A stretch of 64,000 nt of DNA from Synechococcus elongatus PCC 11801 (lineage in GTDB: Bacteria > Cyanobacteriota > Cyanobacteriia > Synechococcales > Synechococcaceae). The DNA lies in assembly GCF_003846445.2 (NCBI RefSeq), contig NZ_CP030139.2, positions 2,149,223 to 2,213,222 of the forward strand, written 5' to 3'. Below are positions 9,043 to 17,060 of this stretch, in pieces. Position 1 is the stretch's first letter, and every line of letters begins with the position of its first letter. A program made the position numbers and the translations under genes. The notes beneath the pieces were generated by a model. It was given only the letters and a program-made list of their open reading frames with translations. It ran no database searches and was not told where the DNA came from.

Positions 9043-10884
9043 GTGAAGAAACGATGGAAAAATGCCGGCCTCTATGCGCTACTAGCGATCGTGGTGATCG
9101 CTTTGGGGACCGCTTTACTGGATCAACGCGGGACGGAAACCGTGGCGACCTGGCGCTACAGCGAGTTTGTCCAGCGCGTGGAAAACAAGCAAGTCGCTAA
9201 GGTTATCCTCAGCCCCGATCGCAGTTCGGCGCTGGTTCAAGCCGAAGACGGCGACAAAGTGCAGGTCAATCTTCCCAACGACCCGCAGTTGCTGAAGATT
9301 CTGACCGATAACAACGTTGATATCTCCGTTCGTCCTCAGAACCAAGACAGCGTTTGGCTGCGGGCTCTGAGCAGCCTCTTCTTCCCAATTCTCTTGCTCG
9401 TCGGTCTGTTCTTCATCCTGCGCCGTGCCCAAGGTGGCCCTGGCAACCAGGCGATGAACTTTGGCAAGAGCAAAGCGCGCGTCCAAATGGAGCCCCAAAC
9501 CCAAGTCACCTTTAACGATGTGGCTGGGATTGATCAGGCCAAATTGGAGCTGACCGAAGTCGTTGACTTCCTCAAAAATGCCGATCGCTTCACCGCCGTC
9601 GGTGCTCAAATTCCCAAAGGCGTGCTGCTGGTTGGCCCTCCGGGTACCGGTAAAACTCTGCTGGCGAAAGCCGTGGCTGGCGAAGCGGGCGTGCCCTTCT
9701 TCAGCATCTCTGGCTCTGAGTTTGTGGAAATGTTCGTCGGTGTCGGCGCTAGCCGTGTCCGCGACCTGTTTGAACAAGCAAAAGCGAGCGCTCCTTGCAT
9801 CGTCTTCATCGACGAGATCGACGCTGTTGGCCGCCAGCGCGGTGCTGGTCTTGGCGGTGGCAATGATGAGCGCGAACAAACCCTCAACCAGTTGCTGACC
9901 GAAATGGATGGCTTTGAGGGCAACAGCGGCATCATCATCGTTGCGGCAACCAACCGTCCCGACGTCTTAGATGCGGCCTTGATGCGTCCCGGTCGTTTCG
10001 ATCGCCAAGTGGTGGTCGATCGCCCTGACTACAACGGTCGTCTGGAAATCCTGCGCGTTCATGCTCGCGGCAAGAGCCTCAGCAAAGATATTGACCTCGA
10101 CAAAATCGCGCGTCGGACACCTGGCTTCACCGGTGCTGACCTGTCTAACCTGTTGAACGAAGCAGCCATTCTGGCAGCTCGCCGCAGCTTGGCTGAGATC
10201 TCGATGGATGAAGTCAACGATGCGATCGATCGCGTCTTGGCCGGCCCCGAGAAGAAAGACCGCGTCATGAGCGAAAAACGTAAGGTCTTGGTGGCTTACC
10301 ACGAGGCGGGTCACGCCCTGGTCGGTGCCTTGATGCCCGACTACGACCCTGTCCAAAAAATCAGCATCATCCCGCGCGGACGTGCCGGTGGTCTGACCTG
10401 GTTCACCCCTAGCGAAGAGCGGATGGAATCGGGTCTCTACTCCCGCACCTATCTGCAAAACCAAATGGCGGTTGCCCTCGGCGGCCGTTTGGCGGAAGAG
10501 ATCGTCTTCGGTGAAGAAGAAGTGACCACTGGTGCTTCTAACGACTTGCAGCAGGTGGCTCGCGTGGCCCGTCAGATGGTGACTCGTTTCGGGATGAGCG
10601 ATCGCCTTGGCCCTGTCGCCCTCGGTCGCCAGCAAGGCAACATGTTCCTCGGTCGCGATATTGCTGCAGAGCGGGACTTCTCGGAAGATACTGCTGCCAC
10701 GATTGACGACGAAGTGCGTCAGTTGGTCGATACGGCCTACCATCGTGCCAAGCAAGTGCTCGTCGAAAACCGTTCGATTCTGGATCAGCTTGCCAAGATG
10801 CTGGTTGAGAAAGAAACGGTCGATGCAGAAGAACTGCAAGACCTGCTCAACAACAATGAAGTGCGGATGGCCGCGATCGCCTAA
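9043..10884 (+). CDS. ftsH: ATP-dependent zinc metalloprotease FtsH
   Basis: Membrane-bound AAA protease. In cyanobacteria FtsH hexamers remove damaged D1 and other thylakoid proteins. 613 residues from the GTG at 9043, chosen because AAGGAGG lies about 10 bases upstream; the TTG at 9034 almost touches that site. The order is TM helix near 7-27, lumenal loop, TM helix near 103-122, Walker A GPPGTGKT (198-205), Walker B IVFIDEID, the second region of homology ([20 protein letters not shown]) and the zinc motif HEAGH (420-424). A terminator follows at 10910. Several ftsH paralogues exist in this group; which one this is cannot be settled here. Confidence 0.97.
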   Translation: MKKRWKNAGLYALLAIVVIALGTALLDQRGTETVATWRYSEFVQRVENKQVAKVILSPDRSSALVQAEDGDKVQVNLPNDPQLLKILTDNNVDISVRPQNQDSVWLRALSSLFFPILLLVGLFFILRRAQGGPGNQAMNFGKSKARVQMEPQTQVTFNDVAGIDQAKLELTEVVDFLKNADRFTAVGAQIPKGVLLVGPPGTGKTLLAKAVAGEAGVPFFSISGSEFVEMFVGVGASRVRDLFEQAKASAPCIVFIDEIDAVGRQRGAGLGGGNDEREQTLNQLLTEMDGFEGNSGIIIVAATNRPDVLDAALMRPGRFDRQVVVDRPDYNGRLEILRVHARGKSLSKDIDLDKIARRTPGFTGADLSNLLNEAAILAARRSLAEISMDEVNDAIDRVLAGPEKKDRVMSEKRKVLVAYHEAGHALVGALMPDYDPVQKISIIPRGRAGGLTWFTPSEERMESGLYSRTYLQNQMAVALGGRLAEEIVFGEEEVTTGASNDLQQVARVARQMVTRFGMSDRLGPVALGRQQGNMFLGRDIAAERDFSEDTAATIDDEVRQLVDTAYHRAKQVLVENRSILDQLAKMLVEKETVDAEELQDLLNNNEVRMAAIA

Positions 10885-10909
10885 GCACTGATTCAATCAC
10901 TGCTTGAAC

Positions 10910-10935
10910 GGGAGTCCTGTGGGGCTCCCTTTTTT
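10910..10935 (+). terminator. Intrinsic terminator of ftsH
   Basis: GGGAGTCC (10910-10917) pairs with GGGCTCCC (10922-10929) across a TGTG loop, 8 bp with one G-U pair, followed by six T. It lies 25 bases after the ftsH stop. Confidence 0.9.
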
Positions 10936-11000
10936 GTGTTCCGCTGTGATCGCTTGGCAATGGGCGGGTAGGAGTTGTTGCTGGTGCCGTTAGTTCAATG

Positions 11001-11108
11001 GGTGGAGGGCGACGAATATTGGATGTTGTCGTCAGAAAGCCTCAATTGCTCTGGGAGGCTAGGGAAAGGCGATCGCGACTGTTGTGACGTAATTGAAAAC
11101 CCTCCACC
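11001..11108. other. Intergenic nested inverted repeats, possible structured RNA
   Basis: Between the ftsH terminator and the convergent ychF gene, GGTGGAGGG (11001-11009) is exactly complementary to CCCTCCACC (11100-11108). Inside it AGCCTC (11038-11043) pairs with GAGGCT (11055-11060), and a CGTC/GACG pair can form between. This would fold a hairpin of about 108 nt. No plausible protein is encoded. It could be the 3' UTR of ychF, a small RNA or chance; the strand is undetermined. Confidence 0.35.
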
Positions 11109-11153
11109 GACAAAGAGTAGAGGGTCAGAGAGTCAGGGGATATTGAGCGATCG

Positions 11154-12245
11154 CTACACGTTGAAGCGGAAGAGCATTACATCCCCCTCTTGAACGACAT
11201 ACTCCTTGCCTTCACTACGCACCAGACCTTTTTCTTTGGCTGCCGTCATCGAGCCTGTGGAAACAAGGTCAGCGTAGGCCACAGTTTCTGCCCGGATGAA
11301 GCCGCGCTCAAAATCTGAGTGAATGACGCCCGCTGCTTGCGGTGCCGTCATGCCAGCGCGAATCGTCCAAGCGCGAGTTTCTTTCGGCCCCGTCGTGAAG
11401 TAGGTGCGCAGACCGAGCAGCGCATAGGTCGCCCGAATCAAGGATTGCAAGCCACCTTCTTCCACCCCCAGCGAAGCAAGGTAATCCGCCCGCTCTTCCT
11501 CCGGCAGTTCCACCAGCTCTGCTTCGACTTGCGCCGAGATGATCACCACCTGCGCATTTTCAGCAGCAGCTAGCGATCGCACCTGCTCCACATAATCATT
11601 GCCGGTTGCTAGCTCGCCTTCTGAGACATTGGCACCGTAGATCAACGGTTTGCGTGTCAGCAGATCCAAGGGCGCAATCAGCGCTTCCTCTTCTTCCGTC
11701 AGTTCAAACTGCCGTACTGATTTGCCTGCGTCTAGGTGGGGTTGCAAGCGCTCCAGTACAGCGAGTTCGGCTGCTGCTTCCTTATTGGTACGGGCTTGCT
11801 TACGCAGACGCTCTATGCGGCGCTCAATCTGACCCAAATCGGCGAGGGCAAGTTCGAGGTTGATGATTTCGATGTCCCGTGCAGGATCGACGGAACCCGC
11901 CACGTGGATGATGTCGTCATCATCAAAGCAGCGCACCACCTGAACGATGGCATCGACTTGGCGAATGTGCGAGAGGAACTGGTTACCCAGCCCTTCGCCT
12001 TGGCTTGCCCCTTTGACTAAGCCCGCGATATCGACAAACTCGATGCGCGTGGGCACCGTCTGTTCAGAGCTGGAGATCGTCGTCAGAGCAGCCAGCCGAG
12101 CATCCGGCACGGCCACAACCCCGACGTTTGGCTCAATCGTACAGAACGGAAAATTAGCGGCTTGGGCCTTCGCGTTGGCCACAAGCGCGTTGAACAACGT
12201 GGATTTGCCTACATTGGGTAGGCCAACAATACCGGCTCTAAGCAT
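11154..12245 (-). CDS. ychF: Redox-regulated ATPase/GTPase YchF (Obg-like ATPase family)
   Basis: Ribosome-associated P-loop NTPase of the OLA1/YchF family that prefers ATP. 363 residues, normal length. G1 is GLPNVGKSTLFNAL at residues 8-21, then the DxxG motif in DIAGLVKGASQGEGLGN. A coiled-coil insertion lies near 130-200, and a TGS domain forms the C-terminus (AWTIRAG, then HSDFERGFIRAETV and KEYVVQEGDVMLFRFNV). It is transcribed convergently to ftsH and divergently from the adaptor gene at 12305 with about 60 bases between starts, so the two promoters must lie close together. Confidence 0.97.
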   Translation of the reverse strand: MLRAGIVGLPNVGKSTLFNALVANAKAQAANFPFCTIEPNVGVVAVPDARLAALTTISSSEQTVPTRIEFVDIAGLVKGASQGEGLGNQFLSHIRQVDAIVQVVRCFDDDDIIHVAGSVDPARDIEIINLELALADLGQIERRIERLRKQARTNKEAAAELAVLERLQPHLDAGKSVRQFELTEEEEALIAPLDLLTRKPLIYGANVSEGELATGNDYVEQVRSLAAAENAQVVIISAQVEAELVELPEEERADYLASLGVEEGGLQSLIRATYALLGLRTYFTTGPKETRAWTIRAGMTAPQAAGVIHSDFERGFIRAETVAYADLVSTGSMTAAKEKGLVRSEGKEYVVQEGDVMLFRFNV

Positions 12246-12304
12246 GGCATCTACTTTACCGCGCTGCTGCTCTCCCCTCTCTCGTTAGAATCAGAATTTC
12301 TCGC

Positions 12305-13657
12305 ATGACTTCCTCAACACCCATGAAAGTGAAATGGCTGGAGCCAATTCGGCAGGTTCACCCGTGGGTGCTGACTCTGATTGCGATCGCGGTGATCGGC
12401 AGTGGAACAGGTGTGTGGTGGCTGCTGCGATCGCGCGCCAGTGAAGCTGTTCTCGATCGCTACACCGTCCCAGTCAAGGTTGAAACGCTACAGGAAACTG
12501 TGACGGCCAGTGGCAGCATTGTCCCGGTCCGGACCGTTAACCTCAGCCCCAAAACCGCTGGCCTCTTAGTAGAAGTGTTGGTAGAGCAGGGGCAGCGGGT
12601 GGAGCAGGGGCAATTGATCGCCCGTATGGACAACCGCGATCTCCGTGCCCAGCAAACTCAGGCGCGAGCTTCTCTGGCAGCGGCCCAAGCCCAACTACAA
12701 GAACTACGCAATGGCACGCGGCCTGAAGTCTTGGAGCAAGCCCGTGAATCCGTTCGCCAAGCCCAGGCTGCTGCTCAACAGGCTGCTGCTCGTCGAGCCT
12801 TAGCCCAGCAAGAATTGAAACGGCAGGAAGCCCTGGTGGGAGAAGGGGCGATCGCCCGCCAAACCTTTGATCGTGCCTTGACGGATGCGGCGGAAACCGA
12901 TGCCGCTCTCCAGCAGGCAATCGGGCGGCTGCGGGAAACGGAACGGCGTTTGCAAGAACTGCAAAATGGCCCCCGCCCTGAAACCATTCAGCAGGCTGAA
13001 GCCCGCGTCGGGGAAGCGATCGGTCGCCTGCAAGCGGTGGAAGTACAGTTAGCCGACACCGAAATCCGGGCACCTTTCGCTGGCATCATCACCCAGCGCT
13101 ACGCCGACCCTGGTGCGTTTGTCACGCCAACGACCTCTGCCTCCGCTACCGCAAGCGCCACTTCCACCTCGATCGTCGCCCTAGCCGAAGGGCTAGAAGT
13201 TCTGGCGCAGGTGCCTGAAGTTGATATCAGCCGCATTCGCGTCGGCCAGTCGGTGCAAGTGCGGGTTGATGCCTTTCCAGCCGAGACGTTTGAGGGCAAA
13301 GTGCGTCTCGTTGCACCAGAAGCTGTGGAAGAGCAAAACGTCACTTCCTTCCAGGTCCGCGTGGCCCTACAGACTGGCCAGAACCAGCTGGGATCGGGCA
13401 TGAATGCAGACTTAGATTTCATCGGGCGATCGCTGCCCCAAGCGTTGGTGATTCCCACCGTTGCGATCGTCACCCGTGAGGGCAAAAGTGGCGTATTGAT
13501 TCCAGATTCAGCGGGCAAACCTGAATTTCGGCCAGTCACTCTCGGGGCTGCCGTAGGCAACGAAACCCAAATTCTGCAAGGGCTGCAGCGCGACGAACGG
13601 ATCTTTATTGACCTGCCACCGGGGCAAACTTGGAACCCTGAAACCAGCGATCGCTAA
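12305..13657 (+). CDS. HlyD/RND-type periplasmic adaptor (membrane fusion protein)
   Basis: 450 residues with one N-terminal membrane anchor (VLTLIAIAVIGSGTGVWWLL near 22-41), a split lipoyl/barrel-sandwich domain (VTASGSIVPVRTVNLSP and later IRAPFAGIITQRYADPGAFV), a long alanine/glutamine-rich coiled-coil hairpin (about 115-260) and a beta-barrel (VPEVDISRIRVGQSVQV). This is the architecture of MacA/HlyD-like adaptors that link an inner-membrane transporter to an outer-membrane channel. The coiled coil contains an internal repeat (ELRNGTRPEVLEQA and ELQNGPRPETIQQA). No transporter gene is adjacent. It ends 4 bases into the convergent wecB. Confidence 0.88.
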   Translation: MTSSTPMKVKWLEPIRQVHPWVLTLIAIAVIGSGTGVWWLLRSRASEAVLDRYTVPVKVETLQETVTASGSIVPVRTVNLSPKTAGLLVEVLVEQGQRVEQGQLIARMDNRDLRAQQTQARASLAAAQAQLQELRNGTRPEVLEQARESVRQAQAAAQQAAARRALAQQELKRQEALVGEGAIARQTFDRALTDAAETDAALQQAIGRLRETERRLQELQNGPRPETIQQAEARVGEAIGRLQAVEVQLADTEIRAPFAGIITQRYADPGAFVTPTTSASATASATSTSIVALAEGLEVLAQVPEVDISRIRVGQSVQVRVDAFPAETFEGKVRLVAPEAVEEQNVTSFQVRVALQTGQNQLGSGMNADLDFIGRSLPQALVIPTVAIVTREGKSGVLIPDSAGKPEFRPVTLGAAVGNETQILQGLQRDERIFIDLPPGQTWNPETSDR

Positions 13658-14772
13658 GCCAATCCCAAAAACTGGCGACTGAGCTGCACAATCCGACCAG
13701 ACGCCTGACCATCGCCAAAGGGGTTAGCAGCATTCGCCATGGCGGCATAGGTTGCCGGATCTTGGAGTAGCGTTAGGGCTTCTTGGGCAATGCGATCGGA
13801 TTGAGTGCCAATCAATTTGGCTGTGCCTGCTGTCACCGCTTCGGGACGTTCCGTCGTTTCGCGCAGAACCAAAACTGGCTTACCCAAACTGGGGGCTTCT
13901 TCCTGCAAGCCACCGGAGTCTGTGAGCAGCAAGGTCGATCGCTGAATCGCTCCGACCAATTCGCTGTAGTCCAACGGCTCAGTCAAAAAGACGCGAGGAT
14001 GTTGACCCAGCAGCGCTTGCAGCGGTTCTCGCACCGTGGGGTTGCGGTGTAGCGGCAGCAGCAATGCGGCATCCGGCGCGGCTTCGAGGATCGACAAGAA
14101 ACCTTGGGCAATGTCCTGCAGGGGTTCGCCCCAATTTTCACGACGATGCACCGTTGCCAATAGCACTCGATAGCGCGACCAATCTAAACCGGCGATCGGG
14201 CAGTCGGGCTGGCGATCGGCCACCGTCAGCAATGCATCGATCACCGTGTTGCCAGTCAGATGGACTTCACCGACGACCCCCGAAGCCCTCAGGTTGTCGA
14301 CAGCAAGCGGCGTTGGGGCAAAGTGCAACTGAGCAATTTGCGAAATCAGCCGCCGGTTAGCTTCTTCGGGATAGGGATTAAAAAGGTTGTCGGTACGTAG
14401 CCCAGCTTCGACGTGACCAACGGGAAGTTTTTGATAGAAGGCGGCCAAGGCTGCTGCAAAGGCGGTGGTCGTGTCGCCTTGAACCAACACCAATTGCGGC
14501 TCTAACTCTTGGAACAGTTTTTCGAGACCTTCCAAACTGCGGCTGGTGATGCTGGTCAGGGTTTGCCGCGGCTGCATGATCGCCAAGTCGCGATCGGCTT
14601 GCAGATCAAACAGGTGCATCACTTGCTCGACCATTTCGCGGTGTTGCCCCGTCAGCACCACCTGCGTTTGAAAAGCGGGGTCCTGCTGAAAGGCTCGAAT
14701 CACCGGCGCCAACTTAATCGCTTCGGGGCGAGTGCCTAAGGTGATGCAGACGCGAATCGGAGCCTGAGTCAT
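13654..14772 (-). CDS. wecB: UDP-N-acetylglucosamine 2-epimerase (non-hydrolysing)
   Basis: Interconverts UDP-GlcNAc and UDP-ManNAc for surface polysaccharide synthesis. 372 residues. Landmarks are the N-terminal LGTRPEAIKLAPVI, GQHREM, VQGDTTTAFAAALAAF, HVEAGLRT, EEANRRLI, TVHRRENWG and the C-terminal LLTDSGGLQEEAPSLGKPVLVLRETTERPE, all diagnostic of this GT-B-fold family. It overlaps the adaptor gene by 4 bases tail to tail. No other ManNAc pathway gene is adjacent. Confidence 0.96.
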   Translation of the reverse strand: MTQAPIRVCITLGTRPEAIKLAPVIRAFQQDPAFQTQVVLTGQHREMVEQVMHLFDLQADRDLAIMQPRQTLTSITSRSLEGLEKLFQELEPQLVLVQGDTTTAFAAALAAFYQKLPVGHVEAGLRTDNLFNPYPEEANRRLISQIAQLHFAPTPLAVDNLRASGVVGEVHLTGNTVIDALLTVADRQPDCPIAGLDWSRYRVLLATVHRRENWGEPLQDIAQGFLSILEAAPDAALLLPLHRNPTVREPLQALLGQHPRVFLTEPLDYSELVGAIQRSTLLLTDSGGLQEEAPSLGKPVLVLRETTERPEAVTAGTAKLIGTQSDRIAQEALTLLQDPATYAAMANAANPFGDGQASGRIVQLSRQFLGLA

Positions 14773-14829
14773 GGCCGGTACAGGATCGACCCACCCATCC
14801 TATAGCGATCGCTGCCGCAACATCCCCAC

Positions 14830-14854
14830 AAAAAACCCGGCCTTTACGACCGGG
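14830..14854 (-). terminator. Intrinsic terminator (minus strand)
   Basis: Read on the minus strand, CCCGG and CCGGG form a 5-bp GC stem with a 9-base loop followed by six T. It sits 40 bases after the stop of the membrane-protein gene at 14895-15266 and separates it from wecB. Confidence 0.75.
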
Positions 14855-14894
14855 ATTCAAACCTGAAAGACACCCTAGAGAACGCTGAATTGAC

Positions 14895-15266
14895 TTAGCT
14901 ATCGAGCTCGCAAGTCAAAGGGCAAGCGGCAAATCGCGAAGTCACCGTGATTTCAGTGTTGCCATTCAACCAAGGCAACCAAGTGACCTCTTGAGGATGC
15001 ACGCCGCGCAAGGTTAGGAGCGCTGACGGGATCACACTACCGAGGATCAAACCACCGAAGACTAAGCCGCTGACCAGTAAAACTGCACTGATAGGCATCA
15101 CTGCTTGCAACACCACCGATGCCAAGGCGGCGATCGCAGTTAGGACGACCACTGCCGGAAAGCCCACGACCAGGAAGCAGACCAAGAAGGTAAACATCCA
15201 GAGCAAAAAGCCCCGAATCCAGAATTGCGAACCCCGTGCGGGGACGGACAGCTGAGCTGCGACCAT
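14895..15266 (-). CDS. Small membrane protein, hypothetical
   Basis: 123 residues from the ATG at 15266, chosen because GGAG precedes it at good spacing; the longer frame to 15338 adds residues without membrane character. Two to three hydrophobic helices are visible: LLWMFTFLVCFLVVGFPAVV, then VVLTAIAALASVVLQAV, then AVLLVSGLVFGGLILG. The tail TVTSRFAACPLTCELDS contains two cysteines. No family is recognised. A terminator follows immediately. Confidence 0.65.
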   Translation of the reverse strand: MVAAQLSVPARGSQFWIRGFLLWMFTFLVCFLVVGFPAVVVLTAIAALASVVLQAVMPISAVLLVSGLVFGGLILGSVIPSALLTLRGVHPQEVTWLPWLNGNTEITVTSRFAACPLTCELDS

Positions 15267-15805
15267 GACCCTAGCTCCTGAACAGTCGTGATAGGTGAGA
15301 AAGCTTTGCCTGCGGGATGGCTGCAGGCTTGGACACATCCTAAGAGATGAATTTTAGGATTATGAACACTGTTCACAAAAGTTTGTTTTAGCGTCAGTTA
15401 ATCCGTGGCGATTCAGTATAAATTCCTAGTCCAATCCACTCAGGCAAACTCCGCAAAATCACCTAAGTATAAATACACAGACACCACTAGTAGACCCTCA
15501 TAACCTTGTTGTGGCTTGGTATTTAGACTTGTTTTTGGAATAGTTTTGCAGATGCTTCAAATGCCTGAAATAGGCTCTGACGTTATCTTTTAGGAAGTCT
15601 GGATCTGAGCAGAATAAATATTTCTTTCGGAAAGAAAATGATGTTACGACAATTCTCAGATTTCTCCGGCGATCGCTCTCAGTTGGCGATCGCTCGGGAC
15701 TCATTGCTATCAACCTCTCCAGTTGCCTAGAAGCACTGCCGAATCACTGCTGGAGTCATCGAGCGTCAGCGTCTGAAGAGAACAGGAGCGGCCTGATCAG
15801 AGCGT
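15267..15805. other. Long intergenic region, AT-rich
   Basis: About 540 bases without a convincing large gene. It holds the upstream region of the membrane-protein gene, the short inverted repeat GAACA-C-TGTTC near 15364, a TTTCTTT/AAAGAAA hairpin near 15623-15639, two closely spaced HIP1 sites near 15668-15694 and a possible 68-codon ORF on the minus strand, listed separately. Confidence 0.6.
15498..15704 (-). CDS. Possible small basic protein (uncertain ORF)
   Basis: A 68-codon minus-strand frame beginning at the ATG at 15704, preceded by GGAGAGG at about 9 bases, a good ribosome-binding site. The product is basic and rich in Lys/Arg/Phe/Tyr (RKKYLFCSDPDFLKDNVRAY) with an ERSPTESDRRR start encoded by two HIP1 sites. 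No homologue is recognised. It could equally be a gene remnant or a chance frame in AT-rich DNA. Confidence 0.3.
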   Translation of the reverse strand: MSPERSPTESDRRRNLRIVVTSFSFRKKYLFCSDPDFLKDNVRAYFRHLKHLQNYSKNKSKYQATTRL

Positions 15806-16189
15806 TCAGATATTGGTTTCAGGCGATCGCGCTTCATAGCTGCGGCAACCCGCACAAGGCCCTTCGGGATGAACGGCACAGCGCAACAGTTCTGAATGGG
15901 CGTTGTAGAGACAGCTACTATCACCAATCACCCAGCGTCCCTGCCAGAAACTGCGCTCATTCGGGCGGGCAGCTGCCTGAACGTAGAGCGACATCTGACT
16001 GAGGCGATAGGCTCCCGCTCGATATTGGTAGCGGTGACGACGCTCTAAGACGGCATAGGTGCGATCGGCAACTTCAACATGGCTACCCGGCTGCGGAAGC
16101 CAGTCCAGCTGCAGCGAGCCGAGGTGTTGCTGATTCTTGGCAAGGAAAACATCCGTGGGCAGACCGGCATGCAGCCAAAGTTCTGTCAT
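15806..16189 (-). CDS. Conserved cyanobacterial protein, DUF6464-like
   Basis: 127 residues. The C-terminal block WVIGDSSCLYNAHSELLRC, then AVHPEGPCAGCRSYE, matches from memory the cysteine-bearing signature of the cyanobacterial DUF6464 family. Three of the cysteines (RCAVHPEGPCAGC) could bind metal. The N-terminal half (PGSHVEVADRTYAVLERRHRYQY) is beta-rich. It lies 8 bases after the TerC-family gene on the same strand and is probably co-transcribed with it. Function unknown. Confidence 0.72.
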   Translation of the reverse strand: MTELWLHAGLPTDVFLAKNQQHLGSLQLDWLPQPGSHVEVADRTYAVLERRHRYQYRAGAYRLSQMSLYVQAAARPNERSFWQGRWVIGDSSCLYNAHSELLRCAVHPEGPCAGCRSYEARSPETNI

Positions 16190-16197
16190 GACTGCAA

Positions 16198-16935
16198 CTA
16201 GAGACTGAGAGGATCTTTCGTGACTTCTACCGCTTCCTCAGGTTCAGCGACGAGGGGCAGAGTCTTTTTGGAGAATCCCCAGATAAACAAAATGGCAATG
16301 CAGCTGACCATTACCCATTCTGGGGGCGTCAAGGATTCATTGATCGATCGCACCAACAGGCGCAAACCGACAAGCGCTACTGCACCGTAACCGGCTGACT
16401 CGAGGTTGTCGTATTCCTTCAACCAACGGATGAACAAGCCTGCCAAGAAGCGCAGGGTAATCACGCCAATCGTGCCGCCCAACAGAACTAACCAAGTTTC
16501 TCGCGAAACCGCGATCGCGGTCGTCACACTATCTAAGGAGAACGCTAGGTCAGTCAGTGCGATCGTAGGGATGGCAGCCCAAAGACTCGTGAAGCGGTGA
16601 TGGTGCTTTCCCTCATCCGTATCACTACTGTCAGGCCGGAAGTAGTTAAAAGCCAGCCACAACAAATAGAGGGCACCGGCCAACTCTGCCAGTTGAAACT
16701 GAGTGACCCAAGAAGCTGTCAAAATCAACAGCATCCGCAGGACATAGGCCACCACCAAGCCCAGATTCAGGGCTTTCCGTTGCTGCTCTGGATTCTCGAT
16801 CCCGCGCGCGATCGCAGCCAAAGCCACCGCATTGTCTGCAGACAAGACGGCTTCCAAAACCACGAGTAGCGGCAGCAGTAGCAATAAGTCACTACTAAAG
16901 TGTGGGGTTCCGAACAATTCAGTGAGCATGATCAA
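16198..16935 (-). CDS. TerC family integral membrane protein
   Basis: 245 residues (an ATG two codons downstream of the first is also possible) with about seven hydrophobic helices. The family signature is seen in VLEAVLSADNAVALAAIA near residue 27 and the repeat-like ALTDLAFSLDSVTTAIAVS, whose acidic residues are thought to bind metal. TerC/Alx/MntX-type proteins are linked to Mn2+ or Ca2+ export; in oxygenic phototrophs relatives help load manganese at photosystem II or export excess Mn. Substrate is inferred from the family only. Confidence 0.88.
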   Translation of the reverse strand: MIMLTELFGTPHFSSDLLLLLPLLVVLEAVLSADNAVALAAIARGIENPEQQRKALNLGLVVAYVLRMLLILTASWVTQFQLAELAGALYLLWLAFNYFRPDSSDTDEGKHHHRFTSLWAAIPTIALTDLAFSLDSVTTAIAVSRETWLVLLGGTIGVITLRFLAGLFIRWLKEYDNLESAGYGAVALVGLRLLVRSINESLTPPEWVMVSCIAILFIWGFSKKTLPLVAEPEEAVEVTKDPLSL

Positions 16936-17060
16936 GGGTGATTGCCGAAGCAGCCAGCATCCAAGGCGAGAGTAGGCCTAAATTCTAGCCCAGTCTGCTG
17001 AGCGGGCGAGGGCAGCCCAAGTGCAGCGGTACAATCAGTCGGCTTGCCGAGCCGCTTAGA

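Noticed and set aside
10975-11193. 72-residue plus-strand frame downstream of ftsH
   Set aside because: No ribosome-binding site, overlaps the end of ychF, and coincides with the hairpin element.
15364-15375. GAACACTGTTC inverted repeat as a LexA/SOS-type box
   Set aside because: The spacing between half-sites is one base shorter than the known GAAC-N4-GTTC box, and no SOS gene follows.
15794-15812. Similarity of TGATCAGAGCGTTCAGAT to a stretch at 28505-28524 in the acpP/psaC region
   Set aside because: The match needs a 2-base gap, and the first copy runs over the end of the DUF6464-like gene, so it is probably coincidence.
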